DNA of 5,572 nucleotides from JALYIM01 sp040003205 (GCA_040003205.1 JBDUDA010000201.1:1-5572); one strand, 5' to 3'; numbered from the stretch's first letter, positions 1-5,572 are shown. The notes: generated by a model not told the origin, from the sequence alone. Made by a program: numbers and translations.

Positions 1-539
1 TGTCGCTCACTTTTCCCTCGCGCTTCATGCTGGCGGCAGCGATGAATCCTTGTCCTTGCGGATACTTCAACGACCGCTCGCGCGAATGTCACTGCACGCC
101 TCCGATCATCCAGCGGTATATGTCAAAAATCTCGGGGCCCCTGCTCGATCGCATTGACATTCATATTGATGTGCCGGCGGTGAACTATAAAGAGATGCGT
201 GCAGGCGCCGAACCGGAGAGTTCGGCGAAAATTCTGGAACGCGTGATGCGCGCGCGCGATCTGCAACTCGCCAGATTCGCCACAACAACTCGCGAAAAGC
301 TTTATTGCAACGCCCAGATGGCTCCGCGCCATATTCGTGGTTTCTGCGCACTGTCTTCTGATTGCGAGCGCCTGTTGGAACGCGCCATGACCCAACAAGG
401 ATTAACGGCCCGCGCTCACGATCGCATTTTGAAGGTCGCTCGAACCATCGCCGATCTTGATAGCGCCCAAGCCCTGGCGCCGAAGCACATCGCGGAAGCC
501 ATTCAGTACCGCACACTGGACCGCACTTTCTGGGCGTAG
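1..539 (+). CDS. comM: ComM/YifB-family Mg-chelatase-like AAA+ ATPase, C-terminal part (5' truncated by window edge)
   Basis: This is the last 178 residues of a ComM (YifB) family protein, usually about 500 residues long; the first complete codon is at base 3 and the stop is TAG at 537-539. ComM is a cytoplasmic hexameric AAA+ helicase that drives branch migration while incoming single-stranded DNA recombines with the chromosome in natural transformation. The fragment begins in the family motif LTFPSRFMLAAAMNPCPCGY. It carries four cysteines arranged CPC-x9-CxC (fragment residues 17, 19, 29, 31), which look like a metal-binding insert. SGPLLDRIDIHIDVP follows, the region with the arginine of the AAA+ core. 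The C-terminal helical Mg_chelatase_C domain is recognised from LTARAHDRILKVARTIADL. The Walker A and B motifs lie outside the window. It ends 75 bp from the convergent kinase gene. Family assignment is firm; a role in competence in this organism is inferred from the family. Confidence 0.95.
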   Translation, partial: SLTFPSRFMLAAAMNPCPCGYFNDRSRECHCTPPIIQRYMSKISGPLLDRIDIHIDVPAVNYKEMRAGAEPESSAKILERVMRARDLQLARFATTTREKLYCNAQMAPRHIRGFCALSSDCERLLERAMTQQGLTARAHDRILKVARTIADLDSAQALAPKHIAEAIQYRTLDRTFWA

Positions 540-555
540 GGGCACGGACGAAGAG

Positions 556-602
556 TTCCCGAAACCGTTGTGATCTCGAAACTGTGATCGCGGCAGCGGG
601 AA
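556..602. repeat. Imperfect tandem repeat inside a 6-bp inverted repeat, convergent intergenic gap
   Basis: The 75-bp gap between the convergent ends of comM and the kinase gene holds two copies of CGAAAC followed by TGTGATC. In the first copy (560-575) three extra bases, CGT, separate the parts; in the second (577-589) they are contiguous. The pair is flanked by TTCCCG at 556-561 and CGGGAA at 597-602, which could form the base of a long-looped stem. No run of T follows on either strand, so this is not a recognisable intrinsic terminator. Its function is unknown; it may simply be a small local duplication. Confidence 0.5.
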
Positions 603-614
603 TCTGGACTCATT

Positions 615-3284
615 CTACGGGGAAGCGCTGGCGGGAGCGTTCAACAAAACTGTCAGAGGCGGCACGTGGTCCGGTTTCACGAAACGGTTCACCAGAAAGC
701 GCTTGCCGTCCTTCGCCACGTCATAAGTGAAAACGTCGGTGCTCGAAATTGGCGCGCGGCCGTGGATCTGAAACAAAGGAGTCGGGTTGCCGGTCGCAAA
801 AATGCCCTCGGCGTTGACCGGCACCGCCATGAGCATGCCGCTAGGCGCGATATAGAAAATTTCTTTGCCGTCTCCGCGCCAGCGCGGCTCAGTGCCACCA
901 CCTCGCGACACCTGCCATTTCCCCGCAGCATCGGGATAGGAAGTAACGTAAATCTCCCAAACTCCGGATTCGTCGGAAGCGTAGGCTACCCATTTTCCAT
1001 CCGGAGAAAACTGTCCATTCATTTCGTCTGTCTTAGCGTTTGTAAATGGGACAGTGGTTCCGCCCGCAGCTGACAACAAAGCCAATGACCAATGTGCGGC
1101 CGCTTGGTCGGTTACCAGAAGTTGCTTGCCGTCAATCGACCATGAATTAGGAATAGAATCTTCGCTGGCATCAGTAGTGATCAGGCGTTTTTCGCGCTGT
1201 AAGCCGCTGGTTGGCTTACTGAGAACCGTTACTCCGCTCGCAACGACAGATCGATAAGACAGTTGGCTTCCGTCCGGAGACCACACCCCGGCAACCTCTT
1301 CCCCTGGATCGAAAGTAAAGCGGGCGTTGCTGGCACCCCTGGTGCTCATCAGCCAGATATCTACGTTATTGGCTTTCAGATCGGCGATATCCATGGCAAC
1401 ACGGCTGCCATCGGGAGAGAGCGATGGATTTGCCATGACTCCAGGTTCGCCTACCCGTCCCAGCTCCTTGCCAGACCTGTCAATCCAGACGAGAGCGGAG
1501 AGCGCAGCTCCCACACCTGTGTTGTAGATTAACGTCCCGCTGGCAGAAACCGTAAAAGCAGCCCAGTAAGTGGAGGGCTGGAAACCCACTTGATTAGCAA
1601 CCGGCCCGGCGTTCCCAGACGCTTTGCCATTAGAGGAATCGAAGGCCACGCTCACCAACTGGCGCTGATCGTCCGCGTAGAAAACACTCTGGGAATCGTA
1701 GCCAAAACTTGAGTGACAGAGAATGACAAGCTTTTTATCCTTGCCGTCGAGAGAGCCAAGATATATCCCGCTGACTTGATCGTCTTTGGCATTGGCGAAA
1801 TTCCCCGCCCAATATAGAAAACGTCTACCATCGGCAAGAAAAACCGGCCAGCGATTGGTCTGCACTTCTTTGCCACTGATCAAAAAGTTCGCCGTGACCG
1901 GGCCGATGTTGCTGCCATCGGGGTTGACGCGCCAGAGAGCGGGGCCGGTGTCAGGAGCATAGATGATTACATTTTGGCTTCCCCAACTGCCGCCGCGCGC
2001 CGCCAAAACACTGGCCAACATCTGGGGTGTGCCACCCGCGATTGCCATCTTCTGAAGTTTGCCATTTCCGAAAAAAGCAATATAAGCGCCATCGGGCGAC
2101 CAGAAAGGAAAGCTGGCGTTCTGCGTCCCAGGTAGAAGCGTGACGCTGGGTGAGCCGACCCGCTTCACGTAGATCATCGGCAATCCCGTGCTTTCCTCGG
2201 GGGACACAAACGCCAGCATCGTGCCATTACGCGAGAGCGCCATGTGGCTGACGCTCATTTCTTCCGGCACGGGGATAGCGAATTGCATTCGCGTAGTCGC
2301 GACCGGACGGCGAGCCGCGAACCAGGTCAGTGCTGACGCGGCGGTCACAAGTATTGCTGCGGCGAGCCAGGGCAGAAACCGAAAACGCTTGTGAGGAGTG
2401 CCAACTGCGGCCCGTGCCGTAGCAGCCGTCTCGGACCCAGAGAGCGCGCTCAGCGCGAAGGAAAGATCACGCGCTGACTGGAAGCGCTGCTCCATGCTCT
2501 TTTCCACGCAGCGGCGAACGATGCGCTCGAGGGTGGGAGAAACAGGACGAACGGGATCGGACAATTCCGGCGGATCATCTCTTAGCACTGCGGTCATGGT
2601 TTCGGCGGCAGTATCACGGCGGAACGCGCGTACTCCTGACAACATTTCGTAGAGCACCGCTCCGAACGCGAAGATGTCGGTCCGAGGATCGGCGGCGTCG
2701 CCGCGAACCTGCTCGGGCGCCATATAACTTGCCGTCCCCATCACCACGCCAGCTGCGGTGTGCGAACTGGTCAAAGTAACTTCGCTAAGCCCGTTTCCCG
2801 AAGTCTGAGCGAGCTTTGCCAAACCGAAGTCAAGGATTTTTACTCGGCCATCCTTGGTGATAAAAATGTTCTCCGGCTTCAGATCGCGATGGACGATTCC
2901 CTTCTCATGCGCTGCCGCTAGTCCGTGCGCGATCTGCACTCCGTACTCGATGGTCTTGCGCTGCGGAAGTGCGCCGCGGTCGAGCGTGGCTCGCAAGCTT
3001 TCTCCCTCCAAAAGCTCCGAGACTAGAAATGGAGAGCTGTTGTGACTGCCAATATCAAACACCGCAAGAATGTTGGGATGATTGAGAGCGGCTACGGCGC
3101 GAGCCTCCTGCGCAAAACGGTTAAGGCGGTCGGTATCCTGAGAAAAGGAATCAGGGAGAATCTTTAAAGCGACATCGCGGCCAAGGCGGGAATCGCGAGC
3201 GCGATACACTTCTCCCATGCCTCCCGCGCCTAAGGGCGAGAGTATCTCGTAGGGGTCAAGTTTCGTGCCGGAAGTGAGCGCCAT
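615..3284 (-). CDS. Membrane-anchored Ser/Thr protein kinase with C-terminal PD40/TolB-like beta-propeller
   Basis: An 889-residue Hanks-type (PknB-like) kinase. Residues 12-280 are the kinase domain with all key residues present: glycine loop LGAGGMGEVY (18-27), ATP-binding K41, helix-C E60, catalytic HRDLKPEN (132-139, D134), metal-binding DFG (152-154), GTASYMAPE (183-191) and D203. It is an RD kinase with a Ser/Thr-rich activation loop, so autophosphorylation is likely. Residues about 303-324 form one membrane helix after a basic stretch (HKRFRF). The remaining ~560 residues, presumably extracytoplasmic, contain repeated PD40/WD-like motifs such as FWSPDG (394), LSPDGS (622), VWSPDG (668), SWSIDG (714) and FSPDGK (759), matching a TolB-type propeller that may sense a ligand or bind a partner. 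I chose the ATG at 3284 over an in-frame TTG at 3296, because family members start at MALTSGTKL and the TTG lies in a likely -10 element. Substrate and ligand cannot be read from the sequence. Confidence 0.96.
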   Translation of the reverse strand: MALTSGTKLDPYEILSPLGAGGMGEVYRARDSRLGRDVALKILPDSFSQDTDRLNRFAQEARAVAALNHPNILAVFDIGSHNSSPFLVSELLEGESLRATLDRGALPQRKTIEYGVQIAHGLAAAHEKGIVHRDLKPENIFITKDGRVKILDFGLAKLAQTSGNGLSEVTLTSSHTAAGVVMGTASYMAPEQVRGDAADPRTDIFAFGAVLYEMLSGVRAFRRDTAAETMTAVLRDDPPELSDPVRPVSPTLERIVRRCVEKSMEQRFQSARDLSFALSALSGSETAATARAAVGTPHKRFRFLPWLAAAILVTAASALTWFAARRPVATTRMQFAIPVPEEMSVSHMALSRNGTMLAFVSPEESTGLPMIYVKRVGSPSVTLLPGTQNASFPFWSPDGAYIAFFGNGKLQKMAIAGGTPQMLASVLAARGGSWGSQNVIIYAPDTGPALWRVNPDGSNIGPVTANFLISGKEVQTNRWPVFLADGRRFLYWAGNFANAKDDQVSGIYLGSLDGKDKKLVILCHSSFGYDSQSVFYADDQRQLVSVAFDSSNGKASGNAGPVANQVGFQPSTYWAAFTVSASGTLIYNTGVGAALSALVWIDRSGKELGRVGEPGVMANPSLSPDGSRVAMDIADLKANNVDIWLMSTRGASNARFTFDPGEEVAGVWSPDGSQLSYRSVVASGVTVLSKPTSGLQREKRLITTDASEDSIPNSWSIDGKQLLVTDQAAAHWSLALLSAAGGTTVPFTNAKTDEMNGQFSPDGKWVAYASDESGVWEIYVTSYPDAAGKWQVSRGGGTEPRWRGDGKEIFYIAPSGMLMAVPVNAEGIFATGNPTPLFQIHGRAPISSTDVFTYDVAKDGKRFLVNRFVKPDHVPPLTVLLNAPASASP

Positions 3285-3295
3285 GAATGGCCGCA

Positions 3296-3301
3296 ATTAT
3301 A
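3296..3301 (-). promoter_or_regulatory. Candidate -10 element for the kinase gene
   Basis: Read on the minus strand, 3301 to 3296 is a perfect TATAAT. Transcription would begin near 3289, only about five bases before the chosen ATG at 3284, giving a nearly leaderless mRNA. This fits the absence of a Shine-Dalgarno sequence before that ATG. No good -35 hexamer is seen at the expected distance (about 3319-3325), which lowers confidence. Confidence 0.45.
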
Positions 3302-3303
3302 AC
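3298..3303 (+). promoter_or_regulatory. Candidate -10 element for the MOSC gene, overlapping the kinase -10
   Basis: On the plus strand 3298-3303 reads TATAAC, five of six matches to the consensus, sharing its AT core with the minus-strand TATAAT. A weak upstream match, GTGAGC at 3274-3279 (TGA core, 18-bp spacing), could act as the -35. A start near 3310 would give a leader of roughly 35 bases before the ATG at 3345. Assignment is by motif only. Confidence 0.35.
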
Positions 3304-3344
3304 TGGCGTGGAGCGTTCGGTGTGAGGTGCACTTGGAAGCGCAC

Positions 3345-4097
3345 ATGCTTACAGAAATCGGCTACGTCGACGCGATCTTCCGCTATCCAGTTAAGTCCAT
3401 GCGGGGCGAAAAACTAGAGCGCGCAGAACCGGGCTGGCACGGCCTCGACGGTGATAGACGCTTAGGGTTGCGGCGGATGAATGACCGCAGCGGGTTCCCG
3501 TGGCTATCGGCCGGCAAACTTCCCGACCTGCTCCTGTTTGCTCCCGAGGGCTGTGGAGACAGCGCTCAGGCAGAACCTCCGACGCATATTCGCGCGCCGG
3601 CGGGCGAAACAATGAGCATTTTCGGGGAGGACTTGGCTGCGGAAGTTGGACGCCGATATGGTTCTCCCTTAGAGATGATGCAGTTGAAGCACGGCATCTT
3701 CGACGAAGCCAGCATCTCTGTGATCGCTCTCGATACCGTGCGAGAGATCGGAAGACTAGCAGGACAGATTCCAGACGTGCGACGATTTCGCCCCAATATC
3801 GTGGTTCGATCACTGCGAGCAGGTCCCTTTCAGGAGGACGAGTGGGTCGGTGGTGTGCTCTCCTTTGGCGAAGGGCATGATGCTCCCGCCATCAGCGTTA
3901 CGATGCGCGATGTCCGCTGCTCGATGGTGAACCTTGATCCCGACTCAGCCAGACCCGCGCCAGAGATCCTGAAGGCGGTAGTTCATGCAAACCAGAATAA
4001 CGCTGGAATCTACGGCTGCGTCATTCGAACCGGAAGGGTAGTGACGGGACAGACCGTATTTCTCCGCTTTGAGGACGTCAAGATGGGGCGAGAGTGA
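3345..4097 (+). CDS. MOSC domain-containing protein (MOSC_N beta-barrel plus MOSC domain)
   Basis: A 250-residue protein of the MOSC family, related to the C-terminal domain of molybdenum cofactor sulfurase and to the mARC/YcbX/YiiM proteins that bind molybdenum cofactor. The N-terminal MOSC_N barrel is recognised by IFRYPVKSMRGE (11-22) and GLDGDRRLGLRR (33-44). The MOSC domain covers about 110-245, with RRFRPNIVV (146-154), EDEWVGGVLSFGE (164-176), RDVRCSMVNLDPD (188-200) and NAGIYGCVIRTGRVVTGQTV (219-238). C192 sits where the family has its conserved cysteine, a proposed ligand or persulfide carrier. There is no ferredoxin domain, so it is not a full YcbX. The ATG at 3345 is preferred because GGAAG (3335-3339) lies five bases upstream and homologues begin near this point; an in-frame GTG at 3327 would add six residues. 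It may be a soluble Moco-dependent or Moco-handling enzyme, but no other molybdenum gene is in the window, so the substrate is unknown. Confidence 0.92.
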   Translation: MLTEIGYVDAIFRYPVKSMRGEKLERAEPGWHGLDGDRRLGLRRMNDRSGFPWLSAGKLPDLLLFAPEGCGDSAQAEPPTHIRAPAGETMSIFGEDLAAEVGRRYGSPLEMMQLKHGIFDEASISVIALDTVREIGRLAGQIPDVRRFRPNIVVRSLRAGPFQEDEWVGGVLSFGEGHDAPAISVTMRDVRCSMVNLDPDSARPAPEILKAVVHANQNNAGIYGCVIRTGRVVTGQTVFLRFEDVKMGRE

Positions 4098-4177
4098 TCT
4101 AGGGGCGCTATTTCCAGCCTACGGGATACACCCTTTCCTGATAAACTCCGCCAGCTAAATAGTTCACGAAAAATTAC

Positions 4178-4206
4178 TTGACCTGCCCCACTTTTCCCTG
4201 TACCTT
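4178..4206 (+). promoter_or_regulatory. Candidate sigma-70-type promoter for the omega-like/rho pair
   Basis: TTGACC at 4178-4183 matches five of six positions of the -35 consensus. Exactly 17 bases later TACCTT (4201-4206) keeps the T, A and final T most important in a -10 element. Use of this promoter would give a leader of roughly 230 bases before the ATG at 4442. The -10 match is weak, so this is only a candidate. Confidence 0.3.
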
Positions 4207-4430
4207 AAGCGGTTCCAAGGGCTTTACGTCTGTGTTGTTCAGACTTGTCTTCGCATCTAGCTGGGCCAAAATCCAGATTAGTAAGAAACTTTCAAGAGCT
4301 GCGAAGCATCTATACAGAAGAATCAGAGCTTTCCCGTACAACCCATATGGATTGAGTTACTTGAGAGCTCTTTCCGGGCACTGCCCTGACGTTTCAGAAT
4401 GGGAATACGCTAGTTTGCTCAGATCAGGAA

Positions 4431-4435
4431 AGGGG
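4431..4435 (+). promoter_or_regulatory. Ribosome binding site of the omega-like gene
   Basis: AGGGG lies six bases before the ATG at 4442, and an in-frame TGA at 4436-4438 excludes any earlier start in the same frame. Together these fix the start codon of the small gene. Confidence 0.75.
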
Positions 4436-4441
4436 TGAAAC

Positions 4442-4657
4442 ATGCGTTCTGACCGCGTTTTTGACGCTTTACACACTTTGCGAAACCGTTATATGCTTTG
4501 CCAGTTGGCTTCCAAAGCTACCCGCAAGTTCCACAAACCAAACACTCGAATCCAGGAAACAATGAATGAAGTTCTGGATAAGATTGCAACTTCGGAGCGG
4601 CAATCGATTTTGTCTGAACCTGAACATTTTGCTGAAGCACAACGGCGGGCTGCGTAA
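4442..4657 (+). CDS. rpoZ: Small protein resembling a divergent RNA polymerase omega subunit
   Basis: A 71-residue basic, helical protein with a good ribosome binding site (AGGGG) and a start fixed by an upstream in-frame stop. Residues 5-30 fit the omega core pattern: in E. coli omega a short helix is followed by NRFDLVLVAARRARQ, and here RVFDALHTLRNRYMLCQLAS is followed by KATRKF, so N15-R16-Y17, L19, A23 and R28 line up. The stretch KATRKFHKPNTRIQET (25-40) resembles what I recall from acidobacterial proteins annotated as omega. Omega chaperones the beta' subunit into core RNA polymerase and helps in ppGpp response in some bacteria. The protein is shorter than the 91-residue E. coli omega, and its C-terminal tail (51-71) is not recognised. 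It lies 84 bp before rho on the same strand, a context that fits a transcription role. That it is a real gene is fairly safe; the omega identity is moderate. Confidence 0.65.
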   Translation: MRSDRVFDALHTLRNRYMLCQLASKATRKFHKPNTRIQETMNEVLDKIATSERQSILSEPEHFAEAQRRAA

Positions 4658-4670
4658 CACGCAGTCCCGC
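4645..4670 (+). other. Strong stem-loop spanning the stop codon of the omega-like gene
   Basis: GCGGGCTGCG (4645-4654) pairs over all ten bases with CGCAGTCCCGC (4660-4670), leaving one bulged T at 4665. The five-base loop TAACA starts with the TAA stop codon of the omega-like gene. No T-tract follows (next bases TCGGCTGTTCC), so it is not a classical intrinsic terminator. It could protect the upstream mRNA from 3' exonucleases, pause RNA polymerase, or separate expression of the small gene from rho. Confidence 0.6.
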
Positions 4671-4732
4671 TCGGCTGTTCCTCGAATTGTAAGTCCAGTC
4701 TCCTATTGACCCTCCTTTGAAAATCTCCTCGT
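4671..4732 (+). promoter_or_regulatory. C-rich, G-poor leader of rho, possible rut-like Rho-loading site
   Basis: Between the hairpin and the rho ribosome binding site the transcript is rich in pyrimidine-C steps and includes three CTCCT motifs (starting near 4700, 4712 and 4725). By hand count the whole 4658-4741 gap has about 27 C against 16 G and about 20 YC dinucleotides. Rho binds YC steps in unstructured, C-rich RNA, and in E. coli rho limits its own transcription through such a leader. The same logic here is inference. Confidence 0.35.
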
Positions 4733-4738
4733 AGGTGA
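4733..4738 (+). promoter_or_regulatory. Ribosome binding site of rho
   Basis: AGGTGA, complementary to the anti-Shine-Dalgarno end of 16S rRNA (the right half of GGAGGTGA), ends three bases before the ATG at 4742. The in-frame TGA at 4736-4738 makes this ATG the first possible start. Confidence 0.75.
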
Positions 4739-4741
4739 ACA

Positions 4742-5572
4742 ATGACCATCGCAGAACTTAAAGAAAAAAATATTACTGAGCTCACCAAGATCGCCCGATC
4801 GTTGGATTTGCCAGGCGCCAGTGGATTACGAAAACAAGATCTGATCTTCAAAATCCTTCAGGCGCAGAGTGAAAAAGAAGGCCACATTTTTGCCGAAGGC
4901 GTACTGGAAATTTTGCCCGACGGCTACGGATTCTTGCGCTCCCCTGATTACAACTATTTGCCCGGTCCGGATGACATTTACGTTTCGCCCTCGCAAATTC
5001 GCAAATTCGACCTCAAAACCGGCGATACCATCAGCGGACAGGTACGGCCTCCGCACGAAGGCGAGAAATACTTCGCGCTCGTCAAGATCGAGGCGGTTAA
5101 CTTCGAGTCTCCGGACGAGGCGCGCAACAAAATTCTGTTCGATAACCTGACGCCGCTTTATCCGCAGGAGCGTTTAAAGCTCGAGACCACGCGGGAAAAC
5201 GTCAGCGCCCGGGTGATGGATTTGCTCACTCCTATCGGCAAAGGCCAGCGTGGACTAATTGTTTCGCCTCCCCGCGCAGGTAAGACCATGCTGTTGCAGA
5301 ATGTCGCGAACTCAATTACGACGAATCATCCTGAAGTTGTGTTGATCGTGCTGTTGATTGATGAGCGTCCGGAAGAAGTTACCGACATGCAGCGTTCGGT
5401 GAAGGGCGAAGTAATTTCTTCGACCTTCGATGAGCCCGCCGCGCGCCACGTGCAGGTTGCGGAGATGGTCATTGAAAAAGCCAAGCGTCTGGTCGAACAC
5501 AAACGCGACGTAGTCATTTTGCTGGACTCGATTACCCGACTGGCGCGCGCCTACAACACCATCGTCCCGCCC
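4742..5572 (+). CDS. rho: Transcription termination factor Rho, N-terminal two thirds (3' truncated by window edge)
   Basis: The first 277 residues of Rho (E. coli Rho is 419), open to the window end. Rho is a ring-shaped hexameric RNA helicase that loads on C-rich nascent RNA and terminates transcription. Residues 3-43 are the Rho_N helical domain. Residues about 48-120 are the cold-shock-like RNA-binding domain with the RNP1-like GYGFLRS (61-67). The ATPase core follows: Walker A SPPRAGKT (175-182, K181), the catalytic-glutamate segment LLIDERPEEVTDMQ (204-217, E208), STFDEPAARHVQVAEMVIEK (227-246) and Walker B VVILLDSITR (257-266, D262, R266). Numbering runs three behind E. coli in this core. 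R178 replaces the E. coli P-loop lysine K181. There is no long insertion between the N-terminal and RNA-binding domains of the kind found in some Actinobacteria. The Q-loop, R-loop and C-terminus are beyond the window. It is probably co-transcribed with the omega-like gene. Confidence 0.98.
   Translation, partial: MTIAELKEKNITELTKIARSLDLPGASGLRKQDLIFKILQAQSEKEGHIFAEGVLEILPDGYGFLRSPDYNYLPGPDDIYVSPSQIRKFDLKTGDTISGQVRPPHEGEKYFALVKIEAVNFESPDEARNKILFDNLTPLYPQERLKLETTRENVSARVMDLLTPIGKGQRGLIVSPPRAGKTMLLQNVANSITTNHPEVVLIVLLIDERPEEVTDMQRSVKGEVISSTFDEPAARHVQVAEMVIEKAKRLVEHKRDVVILLDSITRLARAYNTIVPP

Larger units (their letters stand above)
4098..4441 (+). other. Intergenic leader before the omega-like gene, no convincing gene
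   Basis: A 344-bp gap. By hand count 4171-4440 is about 46% GC, clearly lower than the flanking genes. An 86-codon frame opens with TTG at 4178 and closes at 4438, but it uses AGA for arginine six times, unlike the CGN-rich neighbours, and resembles no family I know; I treat it as non-coding. The hexamer AGAGCT occurs three times (4295, 4325, 4364), the last inside the 8-bp palindrome AGAGCTCT. No tRNA, riboswitch or intrinsic terminator for the MOSC gene was recognised. The region probably carries the promoter and a 5' leader for the downstream pair. Confidence 0.6.

Noticed and set aside
106..516. A 136-codon antisense frame within comM
   Set aside because: It lies wholly opposite conserved ComM motifs and shows no family pattern of its own.
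666..1073. A 135-codon plus-strand frame inside the kinase gene
   Set aside because: It is a shadow of the propeller coding region, with no supported start signal or domain.
3285..3296. TTG start giving the kinase four extra residues (MRPF)
   Set aside because: The TTG overlaps a perfect TATAAT on the same strand, and homologues characteristically begin MALTSGTKL at the downstream ATG.
3327..3344. GTG start giving the MOSC protein six extra residues
   Set aside because: The ATG at 3345 has GGAAG at suitable distance and begins where the family's first conserved strand begins; the GTG has only a weak upstream GTGAG.
3391..3813. A 140-codon antisense frame within the MOSC gene
   Set aside because: It is opposite a well-supported gene, has arginine- and serine-rich composition typical of an out-of-frame reading, and shows no family motif.
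4178..4438. An 86-codon frame starting with TTG, ending three bases before the omega-like ATG and in its frame
   Set aside because: It has many AGA arginine codons unlike the rest of the window, no recognisable family, no ribosome binding site before the TTG, and a TTG that coincides with a candidate -35 element. It is more likely leader sequence.
4645..4682. Intrinsic terminator between the omega-like gene and rho
   Set aside because: The stem is strong but is followed by TCGGCTGTTCC rather than a T-tract, so it does not meet the pattern; it is listed as a stem-loop instead.
1..5572. A new defence, mobile or secretion system
   Set aside because: All substantial genes belong to familiar families (ComM, Ser/Thr kinase, MOSC, Rho), with no transposase, integrase, CRISPR repeats, toxin-antitoxin pair or phage gene visible.

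Overview
The window looks like chromosomal DNA of an Acidobacteriota (Terriglobia-type) bacterium. Coding sequence is moderately GC-rich. The large kinase gene opens with the N-terminal stretch and TolB-like propeller architecture that are typical of, and greatly multiplied in, that phylum. This assignment rests on recalled family patterns, not on a search.

Layout, left to right. (1) Bases 1-539, + strand: the C-terminal part of a ComM/YifB-type AAA+ ATPase (Mg-chelatase-like; branch migration of DNA during natural transformation), cut by the left edge. (2) Bases 540-614: a short convergent gap with an imperfect tandem repeat and no clear terminator. (3) Bases 615-3284, - strand: a membrane-anchored Ser/Thr protein kinase with a PD40/TolB-like beta-propeller outside the kinase domain. 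(4) Bases 3285-3344: a 60-bp divergent promoter region with a nearly symmetric -10 element readable on both strands. (5) Bases 3345-4097, + strand: a two-part MOSC-domain protein. (6) Bases 4098-4441: a 344-bp, AT-richer intergenic leader without a convincing gene. (7) Bases 4442-4657, + strand: a 71-residue protein that resembles a divergent RNA polymerase omega subunit. (8) Bases 4742-5572, + strand: the first 277 residues of transcription termination factor Rho, cut by the right edge.

The first three genes (comM, kinase, MOSC) have no obvious functional link and are not arranged as one operon: the kinase runs opposite to both neighbours. The omega-like gene and rho form a plausible transcription-machinery pair. 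Between them is a strong hairpin that includes the stop codon of the first gene, followed by a C-rich, G-poor leader that could serve as a Rho-loading site for feedback control of rho.

I found no mobile element, CRISPR array, tRNA or rRNA, and no evidence of a wholly new system. The points most worth a second look are the omega-like/rho junction, the symmetric divergent promoter with a nearly leaderless kinase start, and the repeat-bearing leader before the omega-like gene.
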